DNA of 64,000 nucleotides from Maylandia zebra (GCF_041146795.1 NC_135167.1:33037954-33101953); one strand, 5' to 3'. Counted from the first letter of the stretch, positions 11,551-22,207 are shown. Made by a program: numbers and translations. Notes: generated by a model not told the origin, from the sequence alone.

Positions 11551-11849
11551 GTTACGAGATAATCTGAGAGAGCTACAGGAAGTCAATAAATCACTTTTTT
11601 TTCTAGATATATAATTACCTGAAAGAGTTGCTGAGACATGAACTCGTTTCCTGCTTAGTGGCTTCGCACACTGTTTCAGCTTAAGCCTGATAAGTTTTGT
11701 GAGGCTTTAAAACTCAAAATCATTTCTGTGAAAATTTTTTCAGTTTTTCCAAAACTCCAAAATGTGGGAAGCTGAATATGATAGAAGCTAATGTCCTACG
11801 GTTATGTGGAAAAGAAAGCTGTCACAGGACTGTGAAAAACTAAATACAC

Positions 11850-12363
11850 TTCATTATTCAGTAGCCTGTAGAGCTACTTCTGCAGCAATAACTTGAACTA
11901 ATCACCTTCTGTATTGCTTCATCACTGTCACATTGTTGTGGAGGGATTTTGGCTCATTCGTCTTTACAGCATTGCCTTGGTTCATTAACATTTGTGGACA
12001 TTCGTGCATAGCTCTCAAGGTCACGCCACAGCATTTCAATCAGTTTGAGGTCTGGACTTTGATTGAGCCATTGTTGTACATTTTGGGGCTTATTTTGCTG
12101 TTGCATGACCCAGTTTCACTCAAGCCGTGGGACAGATTGGCCTTACATTTTATTCAAGAGTACTTTGGTGTACAGGTTAATGGTTGAGCTAATAACGGCA
12201 AGGTACCCATGTCATGTGGTTGGAAAATAAACCCAAATCATCACCCCTCCTCCAAATGCATGTTGGTATGAGGTTTTTGTTGTGATATACTGTGTTTGCT
12301 TTTTTCCAAATGTGGTGCTGTGCATTATAGCCAAACATCTCTTTAGTAATCTTTGGTCTCGTC
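11850..12363 (-). pseudogene. Tc1 transposase relic, C-terminal half
   Basis: Read on the minus strand, fragments match Tc1 transposases in order: a TKEMFGYNAQHHIWKKANT segment, a WVMQQDN-like region, a KLIEMLWRDLES-type segment around the third acidic residue, and AKIPPQQC near the end. Stops and frameshifts are frequent. The element is interrupted at 12364 by a hAT insertion and continues at 14349. Confidence 0.75.
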
Positions 12364-12860
12364 TAGGGCTGGGCAAAACGATTATTTTCCTAATCGATGA
12401 ATCTAGCGATTAATTCTTCGATGCATCGATTAATCTAACGATTCGTTTTTCAATCCGATTCGATTTCGATTCGATTAACGATTTTTCCCCCCATTATTTG
12501 ACTTGTATAGCAATTTCACATTTACTAATTTATGTATATAAATGAAAAACACAAATTTATTCATTTGAAGACCTTTTAATAAAAAAAATTGCAATCAATA
12601 CAATAGAGATAGCATTTAACAAGAAATGAAATGTGCAAACATATATAAAATTAAGGAAAAGTTAACAAAACATTTCAAATAAATAGCAACAATGGTGTCT
12701 TTAAACAAACAAAATGTAACATTCACTTTGCTTTCTGCCAAAAAGTGCTCTTCATTCACAAAACAAAATCCACAATAACATTGTACTACAATCTTCTGTT
12801 TTTAACAAAAAATTTAATGTTTTGCAAAACAAATATAACAAAGGAAATCATAGCAAAAAA

Positions 12861-13271
12861 TTAATAATATACAAACAGCAGCAATGGCGTCTTTGAACAA
12901 ATAATGAAATGACAAGTTACCCCTAAGTAGGACTCTGTGACCAGACTTGTCCAAGCATCAGTGGTAAGGGAGATTTTGGATGTGGCCTTTTTTAGTTCTT
13001 TCCTTAGTTTCTCCACTGAAGTTTCATACTTTCTCTCCATCATGCTTGTAAAATGACGCTTAGACGGCAGAGTGTAACCTGGTTGGAAAGTGGTCAGCAT
13101 TTCTTTGAATCCCTCACCCACAGCAAGTGGTCTCTTGTCTTTTAAAATCATAGATAAGTCGCTCTCAGTAAGTACAGCCACCTCCTGCGGGGTGCATGGC
13201 GTACTTCTTCTCTGAAAGTAGTCCTCCAGACTTTTCTGTTTATTCCTGAAATCATAAATCACACACAGCAC
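12861..13271 (-). pseudogene. hAT transposase fragment (ZBED-like)
   Basis: The frame contains an EDYFQRR...CTPQEVAVLT start and an ISLTTDAWTS motif near residue 105, typical of the region before the first catalytic residue of hAT transposases and ZBED proteins. The remaining catalytic domain and C-terminal dimerisation block are absent. It lies within the hAT element, in the sense orientation. Confidence 0.75.
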
Positions 13272-13973
13272 ACAGATGAATTCGAATAATTACAAAATAA
13301 TTATATGGAAAGCATAATATCAAAATAATTTGATAAGGATCTGGTTGAGATAGATAGATATACACACACACATACTGTTATGCCATGTGCTTTCATAGCA
13401 TAACAGTAAGAGGTTAATAATAATCCCCAATGTTGAACATATGATATGCAGTAATCATGATGGCTGGAAAAGATAACGTTTAAATAGCCATAGCTGATGG
13501 CACCTTTACTGGTGCACTGCTTTCTAGTCATTAGATGGCATAACTTTGACCTATAAGATCAAGCTGGAGAAGCATTATGTATTAAAACAGCATTCAAATA
13601 GGATTAAACACATTAAATTTGACAAATCAAGAGTTCATTGTCATTTTGCTTTTGCAAGCACTTTAACAATGTTGTAATAGTGTCCACGACGGCTACGTTT
13701 AGCAGGTGGTGCATTATCCTTGTTAACATTTCTCCTGCGGCCAATTCGCTGTCTCACATTTTTTGTCTTTCGCCGATTCTGATAATCAGCCTGCGTGCAT
13801 TCCGACTCATTTTGCCAGCATGGGCCACAAACAAAACAACAACAACAACTAAACAGCAGCTGCTATATGTTACTGCTAAGCAGCTTAAATGAGTTTTGCA
13901 TTTACGGAGGTTGGGTGTTTATCTCTGTGTCTATGAGTGAGTGTACGTCTACGTGGGGGGGGGTCTGGATGAA

Positions 13974-14246
13974 TTAACGGGTAAAAACTAGCGTTAGTAA
14001 AAAAGTTGAAAACTTACAGTGGTTTGTCCTTTGCAGAAGCTGCTCCTGGATGCAGTCGTTTGAGGTGCTGGTGCATAGCCGTCGTGCTTTTATGATAGGC
14101 CATTTCCACCTCACAAAGCCGGCAAACGACTGAATCACTTCCTTTTCTGTTAAAATATCCCATACTGTAGAACTGCGTGTTCGGGTGGAGTGATTTAAGT
14201 TGACTGCAACTGCCTCATTCATGATTCCGCTACTCGCTGCCGCCAT
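13974..14246 (-). pseudogene. BED zinc-finger exon of the hAT element, frameshifted
   Basis: The frame starts [20 protein letters not shown] and carries WDILTEKE, then changes frame. The adjacent frame (about 14035-14130) gives [20 protein letters not shown] followed by [11 protein letters not shown], the C-x2-C...H-x4-H pattern of a BED finger. A single-base indel near 14135 is enough to explain the break. Confidence 0.7.
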
Positions 14247-14348
14247 GTCTTTTTTTGAAAGTGACGACGCATCGACGCAGATTTTTTTACGTCGACGTAT
14301 TTTTTGCGTCCACGTAATCGATTACGTCGACGCGTTGTCCCAGCCCTA

Positions 14349-14740
14349 GTCTCGTCTCTGCAAAGCATATTGTTCCAGAGGTCTTGTGGTTTGTTTAGAT
14401 GCAGCTGTGAAAGCCTGAGCCATGCTGCAGACTTTGTTTTAGAGAGAAGAACTTTAACATGGTAATTGAGGCCTGTAGAGTCTGGGATGTAGCTTTTAGG
14501 GTTTTTCGCAGTTTCATTGAGCGTTGCACAATCTGACCTTGAGGTGAATTAGCTTGGACTGCCACTCTTGGCAAGACGGTTGAATGGTCTTAACAGATCC
14601 CTGAATGCTCCAGAAAAAAAAGAAACAAGGCTTAGTACGCATCACTGAAACAAAGATCTGATCGACAAGCTGGTACTCTACACATGCAGTTACCAGCATA
14701 AGGTATCAGTGTACAGGAAATGATGGAATGGGCACTGCAT
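14349..14740 (-). pseudogene. Tc1 transposase relic, N-terminal half
   Basis: This is the continuation of 11850-12363 beyond the hAT insertion. On the minus strand pieces correspond to the paired-like DNA-binding region and linker (for example a NETAKNPKSYIPDSTGLNYH-type stretch and LSQLHLNKPQDLWNNMLC), with stops. Removing the hAT and one copy of its 8-bp duplication would restore continuity of the relic. Confidence 0.7.
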
Positions 14741-15420
14741 TGTGCTTAAGGTCAACTATCTGGCATCATTCAAATAAAACTGGGAGCAATGAGACCCAAC
14801 AGAGTGTCAATCACAGAAGGCAAGCACAAGCTAGACTGAACAGCATCTGTCAAGATTGACTTGTGGGTCTGCTTTAGCAACAATCTCTCATATATTATTC
14901 CATTAACTAAGACGGTAGTCAATTAATGTTTCTTAGCACAATGCGTTAAAACGGATAGCTAGCTGGCTCTGACCAGAGACAAGAAATTCATCCCAATAAC
15001 AAAAAGAGGAAGAGGTTGTGGTTTTGTTAGGCCTGTGCCAGTTTCATGACTTAAAGCAACAGCTTCCTCAAAGCATACTGTCAATGGGAGGTTACCAGGC
15101 AACCAGCTGTCCACTTCACTTACATACCTACCAATTAAGGATGTTAAGAAATGCTGAAGAAGATGGCTATTAATGATTTAGCAGAACTGAAGAAACCTAT
15201 AACTAGCAGTTACAATAATCAGTCCATCATTTCTCACTCCAGTTTCTCAAATGTGAAAACAAGTTGTCTTGTTCTTTATATTTTTTGATTGAAAATGGCT
15301 TTGTCAGGCAAAATGACCAGACATCGTGCAAATGTAAATGAGTTGCATTTACATTTGCGCGATGTAGATGCAACTCAGTGACAAGTAGTGAGCAAGTAGG
15401 TGATTTGAAACAGTAATCCA
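14741..15420. other. Unannotated stretch with one hairpin
   Basis: There is no coding signal. A 19-bp stem with one mismatch lies at 15322-15340 / 15346-15364 around a 5-base loop (agttg). Confidence 0.4.
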
Positions 15421-15605
15421 TGCTTTTATTTCATCTCGTTTGGATTACTGTAATGCTCTGTATTTTGGAGTTAGTCAGTGTCTTCTCTCTCGTCTGCAGC
15501 TGGTCCAAAATGTTGCTGCACGACTTTTAACCAGAACTCATAAAAGAGAGCACATAACTCCCATCCTCGCCTAACTCCATTGGCTGCGTGTATAATTTAC
15601 AGAGT
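15421..15605 (+). mobile_element. L2/CR1-like LINE fragment
   Basis: The translation shows a FISSRLDYCNALYFGVSQ-type stretch followed by LQLVQNVAARLLTRT and an LHWL remnant, characteristic of the region after the RT domain in L2-type LINEs. It stops abruptly at the mariner-type element. Confidence 0.65.
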
Positions 15606-16553
15606 GGGTCATTTATATGGATACACCGTAATAACATGGGAATGGTTGGTGATATTAAAGTCCTGTTTGTGGCACATTAGTATATGTGAGGGGGCAAACT
15701 CCTCAAGATGGGTGGTGACCATGGTGGCCATTTAGAAGTCGGCCATCTTGGATACAACTTTTGTTTTTTCAATAGGAAGAGGGCCATGTGACACATCAAA
15801 CTTATTGGTAATGTCAAAGAAAAACAATGGTGTGCTTGGTTTCAACGTAAATGTATTCTTTCATGAGTTATCTATAAGTGTCTCATTGTTCACAGCCATT
15901 GACAGGTCGAAGAGGTCAACACGTGAGGAGCGGTTCGAAATTGTGTTGATATCTGGTGAACGCAGTAATCGGGTCATTGCAGCAGATTTCAATGCAAGAC
16001 ACCCTACGAGACCACCCATCTCCCATGCTACAGTTAGCAAACTGTTTGCTAAGTTTTGTGAAACTGGTTCAGTGTTGGATTTGCCAAAATGTGGACACAA
16101 AAAAACTGTCACTAATGAGGAAACATCAGTGGCTGTCCTAGCTTCATTCAGCAAGAGCCCACAGCGTAGCACTTACCGCATGTCACTGGAGAGTGGCATT
16201 AGTCGAACATCCCTTCGGCGGATATTAGCTACTCACAAATGGCACCCTTACAAACTCCAGCTACTGCAGCATCTCAACGAGGATGACCCAGATCGGCGCA
16301 CAAAATTTGCAGAATGGGCAAAACAAAAATTGAAACAGGACCCTCAGTTCACGCAGAAGATTTTGTTCAGTGATGAGGCAAACTTTTATGTGAATGGTGA
16401 AGTTAACCAACCAAACCACCGCTATTGGTCTGACACTGACCCACATTGGATGGATCCCTCCAAGACTGTTGGAACAACAAAAGTGATGGTTTGGTGTGGT
16501 ATATGGGGTACAACGATAGTGGGTCCATTCTTCATCAATGGAAATGTAACCCA
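15606..16553 (+). pseudogene. Tc1/mariner-superfamily transposase, 5' part
   Basis: The frame to 16557 reads through a helix-turn-helix region (HATVSKLFAKFCETGSVLDL), a second DNA-binding stretch (RTSLRRILATHKWHPYK) and the first catalytic aspartate in ILFSDEANFYVNGEVNQ, then VMVWCGIWGTTIVGPFFING. The next catalytic block is found 7.6 kb away (24197-24614). The break coincides with a consensus donor (ca|gtgagt, 16554). The true start is uncertain: the first 50 residues after the ATG at 15748 look like leader sequence. The element start near 15606 (tgggtcatttatatggatac) is an estimate. Confidence 0.75.
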
Positions 16554-16559
16554 GTGAGT

Positions 16560-17172
16560 TTACACGGCTCAGTAATGCACAACAACATGTATTGTTAATT
16601 GGGATTTATCATTACTCTATTAATCACTGAGTTGAGCTAAAGTAAATCAATAGTAAAAGATAAATACTATAAATATAAGAATAAAACCCAAAGAGTATAT
16701 TTACAGTAACACCCCTACTGGTTAGGAAGGAACAAGCCCCGCCTTCCCCTGCTCTGTACTGTCACGTGCTCAGACACAGAGAGAGACGGAGGCGCAAGAG
16801 ACCATTCACCGCAAAGCTTTTCGCTGGAACATAACTATTAACTTGATAAATTGAGCAAATATCCATACCGGAGATCTGCATGGACCTTGGAGAAACGGAC
16901 CTGATTTATTGTGAACATTTCGGACCTTGAAACCATCGCAGTGAGTCAGAAGCTGTTAAGCTAACCTTGAAGCTAAAAAGCTAACAAGAGGTTAACAGGG
17001 AATATAATGGCCCAATTTCAATGTTGTATATTTGCGCGGGAGCGGATGAAGTGGACAAGATCCTCTCTGAGAGTTGAACATTAGAAGTGTGCTGGTGAGT
17101 TAAACTGGGACTGGGCGAATCAGGCTAATTGAAAAGCTAACTAGCCTAATGCTCATAGCTGCAGCTGTAGCT
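16560..17172. other. Unassigned sequence left of the L1
   Basis: It has CpG-containing patches and a few agctaac-type direct repeats but no recognisable coding region. It belongs to the 7.6-kb interval that splits the transposase gene. Confidence 0.4.
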
Positions 17173-17185
17173 GACCAGGTTTTCA

Positions 17186-17187
<2 letters not shown>
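17173..17187. repeat. Target-site duplication of the L1, 3' side
   Basis: gaccaggttttcact here recurs exactly at 22193-22207, bracketing the L1. A 15-bp duplication fits target-primed reverse transcription. Confidence 0.9.
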
Positions 17188-17218
<31 letters not shown>

Positions 17219-17303
17219 ATTAAACTTTATTAAGAAACAGTATACAGAACATGTATACAATCAGAACAAAATTAACATATGCCAGGGGGTGTAATACAAA
17301 GAA

Positions 17304-20300
17304 TTACAAACATTCAAATAATTTGTAATTACTACAAATAGTAATAGTTTTCATAGCCTTTTTGTTAAGTGATCCACTAATCAATTTTATGTAACATAAA
17401 ACATCATTATAGTAATGTTTAAAATTAGGTTTTTTGTTACTGTATTTGCATTTGTGAAAATAAAATTTAGCTAAGATAACTAATAAGTTTATTATAAAGT
17501 AAACATCTTCTTTTTTTTGCCTTCGAAAGAAACAAAATACAACATTTTCCCATTTCACAGTAAAGTCATTATAGAGATGTCCAGCAATGAATCTACTGAA
17601 GTCTTTCCAAAATGTTCTAGCGAATGAACAGATCCAGAAGAGGTGTTGCACAGTCTCAGGATGGCTTCCACAAAATCCACAGTTCACATTTATGTCCCTT
17701 TTGAACTTTGTCATGTAATGATTAGCAGGATAAAATTTATGCAATATTTTAAATGAGACTTCCTTCACTTTATTCGTTACCAGATACTTGTTAGGAATTG
17801 ACCATACTCTTTTCCAGTTAATGTCACTGACAAAGGAATTCCAATAAGAGACCACATGTGGGATAGTTAGAGATTCTGTCTGGAACAAAGCACGAATATT
17901 CTTATTACTTTTACTGTGGTTTGTTAGACAGATTCTTCCTATGTGTGAATCTAAAGGGTTGGGGAGAGAAACAGATGATATGCAAGGTTGAATACCTTTA
18001 AAAAGCATTATAATACCCGTAGGTATTGCATCAAATAATATGGCATATTCTTTGGGTGTGGCTGGAAATTTATAGGTGTTTAAGAATTCTGAGTAGGACA
18101 TGAGCTGCCCATTAGGATTAAACAGCTGATTCACTAAAACAATCCGTTTCTCAACCCACCTAGAAAAAAATAATGATTTATTTTTATACACTATGTTCCT
18201 ATTATTCCAAATTGAATACGTATGGGGTGTAAAGTTGTGTTTATATATAAGGGACCAAGCTAATAGAACTTGTTTATGAAACATCGAGAGCTTTTCTGGA
18301 AGCTTATCTATATTATAATCACAACCTAAGATAAAACTTAGACCACCAAACTTAGAGAAAATGTAGTGAGGAATAAAATTCCAAATGGATACCGGATTTT
18401 TAAGAAAATGTTTAGCCCAATTAATCTTAAATGTATTGTTTAGAGTAGTAAAATCCAAAACATTGAGACCACCGTGTTCATAGTCATTCATCAATACACT
18501 TTTTCTGATGTAATGTGTCCGGTTTTTCCAAAGGAAGTTGAAGAGCATTCGGTCGATATCCTTACAAGTTTTGCCGTCCACATGCAGAGAAATTGCTGCA
18601 TAAGTCAGTCGAGACAGACCTTCTGCTTTTGAGAGCAATACCCTTCCTCTTAAACTTAAATCTCTCTGCAACCATTGATTTAATTTGGTTTGAGATTTTT
18701 TAATAATTGGGGGAAAATTTAGTAAAATTCTGTCTTTTGTATCTTTGCAGATAATCAGACCTAAATATGTTGCTTCATTTTTAACTGTTATATTACAAAT
18801 ACTCTGAACATTACACTCTTTGACAGGTAATAACTGACATTTATTTAAGTTTAGGACCAATCCAGACCCTTTTGAGAAATCCTCTATTACACTTAAAGCA
18901 ATTGGCACTTGGCTAGCATTTTTAAGAAAAATTGTGGTATCATCTGCCAATTGACTGATGACAATCTCTCTGTCTGCTATGTTTATACCCTTCACAGGGC
19001 TATTCGAAATATGAGAGGCAAGAATTTGGGTGCAAAGTAAAAAAAGATAAGGGCTAATCGGGCAACCTTGGCGTACACCTCGATTAAGACTAAAACGAGA
19101 AGTGGTGCCATTTTTCATTCTAATAGAACTATTAGCATTGGAATACAGAGTTTTGATAGCTCTGCAGAAGATATCACCAAAACCAAATTTCTGAAGTGTA
19201 AGAAATATAAATTCATGCTCAATTGAGTCAAAGGCTTTATAGAAGTCCAGGAGAAGGATAAATGAGTCATCAGATATTAATGCTGAGTAGTCCAGAATAT
19301 CCAAGACGAGTCTAATAAGTCCCTGAGTAAGGCTGGGAGGAAGAGTGCCCCTTTCAATACTTTCATTATAAACCTGCAACAAAAAGGGTGCAAGCTGACA
19401 AGAAAATGATTTATAGAATTCAGCCACCAGCCCATCTGTGCCCGGAGATTTGTTGTTTTTAAGAAATTCAATAGATGTCAATATCTCTTTTTCAGTAATT
19501 GGACTGTCACAAAAAAGCCTATCAGCACTTTTAATCATTTTAACATTGTTTACAGAGTCAATAAATTGGGTAGCGACCTTTGCGTTATAATTGGATCCAT
19601 ACAACTTTGAGTAGAAATTACAACAAAATTGAGAGATAATTTTTGCATCATCACTGACCGTACCATTTATATTCAATTTATGAATAGTATTGGTTTTAGA
19701 TCTATGTTTTTCTAAGCGGAAAAAATAAGCAGAATTCTGCTCTCCCTCCTCTATCCACCTTTTTCTTGAACGAACGAAAGCTCCTTCAGCTTTCTGGCGG
19801 TAAATCTCATCCACTTTAGATTGAAAGGACCTAAGATGTAAACTATCCTCTTCCGAGACCTCGTCTGGTGGGAGTTGATATATTGCGGAAATTTGAACAA
19901 TTAGATTTTCTTCTTCTGCTGCCCTTGACTTAGCTATTTTTGCCCCATACTGTCTCAACATTTTACTTGTCTCAAATTTAAAAATTTCCCAGTTTGTGCT
20001 ATAGGAATTGTCAATATTAGCCTTGTGTATAAAGTGTTTTAACAGTCGTGTAATTTCAGATTTTACAATTGTATGGCTCAGAAGCGAGCTATTTAATTTC
20101 CAATAGGAGGATCTATTAATTGCAATAGTAGGAAAGAGTTGCAGATTAATATATATTGCTCTATGATCCGTAAGTGGAGTTGTAAGGATATTGACCGTAA
20201 CACTGTCCTTTGATAGACTACTTGATATTAACCAGAAATCAATACGTGATTTCCTTGAACCAGAACGGTTACTCCAGGTAAAAGATATATCATCAGGAAA

Positions 20301-20855
20301 TTTGTCTCTCCAAATATCAGTTACATTAAATTTATCCATAAATGTTTCCAATCTCAAATTATTCCTAAAATGTTGTGCTGGTGGCCATCTGTCTATAGTG
20401 TCATTTAGTGAAACATTAAAATCTCCTCCAATTATTAAGTTTGAACTGGGATATTTAGAGAGCCAAAAACTAATCCTTGTATCTAAAGAGTCAATTAAAT
20501 TATCATTTTCAGGTTTGGTATTATAGCCATATAAATTGACAATTATGAAAATGGAGTGATTGTATTCTACTATCAGACAAATATAATGACCCAAAGAGTC
20601 ACAATCTGAATGTAGAACAATACCTTCGAAGCTACCTTTGAGAGTTGTGACCCCAGCTGACCTCTCTGTGCCATGCGAATACCAAACATCGTTACCCCAC
20701 TGAGACTTCCAGAAGTTCACATCAGCAGATACAGAATGGCTTTCTTGGAAAAAACAAAAATGACTTTTATATTTCTTAGCAAACAAAAATAAGGCTTTAC
20801 GTTTACAGATCTGTCTCAACCCCCTGGCATTTAGGGAAACAATAGAAAATGACAA
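17304..20855 (-). CDS. L1 ORF2: endonuclease and reverse transcriptase
   Basis: The 1183-residue chain nicks target DNA and copies the element RNA at the nick. An APE-type endonuclease occupies roughly residues 1-235 (SLNARGL, QESH, IIGGDFNVSL, SRIDFWL, TDHRAIY). The RT domain spans about 440-720 with NNKSPGTDG, LLLDFYKAFDSIEH, RGVRQGCPISPYLF and QLADDTTIF (the catalytic DD pair). A C-terminal region contains CGFCGSHPETVQHLFWIC, the L1 cysteine-rich motif. Between TQGLI and RLVLDILDYS about 60 residues of the RT fingers are missing in frame (near 19317); a nearby partial copy retains some of them. The protein is therefore probably not a competent RT despite its open frame. Confidence 0.92.
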   Translation of the reverse strand: MSFSIVSLNARGLRQICKRKALFLFAKKYKSHFCFFQESHSVSADVNFWKSQWGNDVWYSHGTERSAGVTTLKGSFEGIVLHSDCDSLGHYICLIVEYNHSIFIIVNLYGYNTKPENDNLIDSLDTRISFWLSKYPSSNLIIGGDFNVSLNDTIDRWPPAQHFRNNLRLETFMDKFNVTDIWRDKFPDDISFTWSNRSGSRKSRIDFWLISSSLSKDSVTVNILTTPLTDHRAIYINLQLFPTIAINRSSYWKLNSSLLSHTIVKSEITRLLKHFIHKANIDNSYSTNWEIFKFETSKMLRQYGAKIAKSRAAEEENLIVQISAIYQLPPDEVSEEDSLHLRSFQSKVDEIYRQKAEGAFVRSRKRWIEEGEQNSAYFFRLEKHRSKTNTIHKLNINGTVSDDAKIISQFCCNFYSKLYGSNYNAKVATQFIDSVNNVKMIKSADRLFCDSPITEKEILTSIEFLKNNKSPGTDGLVAEFYKSFSCQLAPFLLQVYNESIERGTLPPSLTQGLIRLVLDILDYSALISDDSFILLLDFYKAFDSIEHEFIFLTLQKFGFGDIFCRAIKTLYSNANSSIRMKNGTTSRFSLNRGVRQGCPISPYLFLLCTQILASHISNSPVKGINIADREIVISQLADDTTIFLKNASQVPIALSVIEDFSKGSGLVLNLNKCQLLPVKECNVQSICNITVKNEATYLGLIICKDTKDRILLNFPPIIKKSQTKLNQWLQRDLSLRGRVLLSKAEGLSRLTYAAISLHVDGKTCKDIDRMLFNFLWKNRTHYIRKSVLMNDYEHGGLNVLDFTTLNNTFKINWAKHFLKNPVSIWNFIPHYIFSKFGGLSFILGCDYNIDKLPEKLSMFHKQVLLAWSLIYKHNFTPHTYSIWNNRNIVYKNKSLFFSRWVEKRIVLVNQLFNPNGQLMSYSEFLNTYKFPATPKEYAILFDAIPTGIIMLFKGIQPCISSVSLPNPLDSHIGRICLTNHSKSNKNIRALFQTESLTIPHVVSYWNSFVSDINWKRVWSIPNKYLVTNKVKEVSFKILHKFYPANHYMTKFKRDINVNCGFCGSHPETVQHLFWICSFARTFWKDFSRFIAGHLYNDFTVKWENVVFCFFRRQKKEDVYFIINLLVILAKFYFHKCKYSNKKPNFKHYYNDVLCYIKLISGSLNKKAMKTITICSNYKLFECL

Positions 20856-21159
20856 TTAAGAAAACAAAAAATAAACAGCTAGAAATTTAAAGAACCAATA
20901 TTGTGTGCTTAACAAAAAATAAACCTCACTAAGGGACCGAGCATTGCAAGGATGAAAATAACTCGGCAGAAATACACGAAATATTTTTTAGGATACAACT
21001 CTGGTGCTGAAACTTAAAGTGTCCTCACACTATAAATGAGGCATAGACTTAATGATCCAAAACGCCAGAAGGATCAATGAAAAACAGCCAACCAAGTCCA
21101 AGCAACTGTGCAACATTGTAGGGTCTTTTCCATTCCTTAGCTTCCCCCATATTCACCTC

Positions 21160-22032
21160 TCATTCTGAAGACGGGAAAACTTCTGTCCCATTAACAAAAC
21201 CCCGGCATCCAACGTAATAGGCCTTTTTATTTTCTCTGCGAGCCTTCTCGATAATGGGCCACAACTTGCTCCGGCGCTCCCTCTCTTCTCTGGAAAGGTC
21301 CTCAGCAAACTTCAAGTCCCGGTTTTCCTTTAAGAATGGAGATGTCTTAGCTGCTTTCCACAGGCTATCTCTGGTTCTGCGGGAGATGAACTGGATGATA
21401 ATAGGTCTGGGACTGGTGTTGTTTGGGCGTTTGGAGCCGACCCGATGTACGGTGTCAATGGTGTCATAAAGTTGGTTTTTACATTCAGGCAACGTAGCCT
21501 GACAAATCTCAACAGCAACCTTCCATGTATCCTCCTGTTGTTCTTCTTTGACACCAAACAGCCTGAGGTTCCACCGTCTGGAATATCGCTCGAGATCTGT
21601 GATTCTTTGCTGGTTTTTATCCATACGCTCTTCCTCTTTGGAGATTTTCTGCTCCAATGTGCCCACTCTGCATTTGACATCTTTTATCTCTTCGCATGCA
21701 AAGTCCACAGTTTTTCTGATCCCGTCAATCTGTAGTGCAAGGTTATCCATTCTTTCCTTTATTAGTTTTGATAGAGTTTCAACAATATCCACGCTATCTC
21801 CCTTTGAATGCATCGCTTTCTTTGGCGCCGGAGACTGGCTGGGTGAGACGGGTAGAGGTGGAAACTCGTCCATTACGTCCTCAGTTATTGGGAGAGGTAG
21901 TGAAAGAGCCGTATAGTCATGGCAGTTGTCAAGCAGTGGGTTCACTGACCCGGTTGTTTGGCTAGCATTAGCCTTTAGCAGTAGCTTCGTCTTGGAGGTA
22001 GACGAGGGTCTTTTATTGTCACGCTGTGACAT
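21160..22032 (-). CDS. L1 ORF1: RNA-binding chaperone
   Basis: This 290-residue protein would trimerise and coat L1 RNA. A basic, Ser-rich N-terminus is followed by a coiled coil (about 85-150), then an RRM-like part with YSRRWNLRLFGVKEE and a C-terminal domain with RRTRDSLWKAAKTSPFLKEN and SREERERRSKLWP. Length and domain order fit L1-clade ORF1p. It starts at the first ATG of the frame, 160 bases inside the element. Confidence 0.88.
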   Translation of the reverse strand: MSQRDNKRPSSTSKTKLLLKANASQTTGSVNPLLDNCHDYTALSLPLPITEDVMDEFPPLPVSPSQSPAPKKAMHSKGDSVDIVETLSKLIKERMDNLALQIDGIRKTVDFACEEIKDVKCRVGTLEQKISKEEERMDKNQQRITDLERYSRRWNLRLFGVKEEQQEDTWKVAVEICQATLPECKNQLYDTIDTVHRVGSKRPNNTSPRPIIIQFISRRTRDSLWKAAKTSPFLKENRDLKFAEDLSREERERRSKLWPIIEKARRENKKAYYVGCRGFVNGTEVFPSSE

Positions 22033-22149
22033 TTTATCTCTTAATTGATCAAAATCAGTCCTTTTCTGGCTTAAATACCGTAAAAGCTTCTAAGGTCTGA
22101 GTTGACACAGTGTTGCTACCGTATTATAAGGTTACATTTGCTAAGCTCG

Positions 22150-22192
22150 GCAGTAAGCGTGTACTTACTCGGCCATCTTGGAACGCCCCCCC
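22150..22192 (-). promoter_or_regulatory. L1 5' end with YY1-like motif
   Basis: On the minus strand the element begins ggggggcgttccaagatggc followed by cgagtaag. The core ccaagatggccga resembles the YY1 site at the start of mammalian L1, where it directs accurate transcription initiation. Function in this fish element is inferred from position and sequence. Confidence 0.55.
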
Positions 22193-22207
22193 GACCAGGT
22201 TTTCACT
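22193..22207. repeat. Target-site duplication of the L1, 5' side
   Basis: gaccaggttttcact, identical to 17173-17187; it fixes the exact 5' boundary of the L1 at 22192. Confidence 0.9.

Larger units (their letters stand above)
12364..14348 (-). mobile_element. hAT element with exact 8-bp target duplication
   Basis: The ends are tagggctggg...cccagcccta, flanked on both sides by gtctcgtc (12356-12363 and 14349-14356), the 8-bp duplication expected of hAT elements. Subterminal sequence is rich in atcgat/acgtcgac motifs. On the minus strand a BED-finger exon lies near the 5' end and a transposase piece in the middle; the C-terminal catalytic/dimerisation region is missing. It sits inside a Tc1 relic, so it is the younger insertion. 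Confidence 0.85.
17188..22192 (-). mobile_element. Full-length L1 retrotransposon
   Basis: A 5.0-kb element flanked by a 15-bp target duplication. On the minus strand, in order: a 5' end starting ggggggcgttccaagatggc, ORF1 (21160-22032), a spacer of about 300 bp, ORF2 (17304-20855), a short 3' UTR and an A-tail seen as a run of about 28 T on the plus strand. Both frames are open and the duplication is perfect, so the insertion is fairly young, although ORF2 has an internal deletion. Confidence 0.92.

Noticed and set aside
20191-20526. 111-residue plus-strand frame
   Set aside because: Antisense shadow of the L1 ORF2 endonuclease region.
21548-21916. 122-residue plus-strand frame
   Set aside because: Antisense shadow of L1 ORF1.
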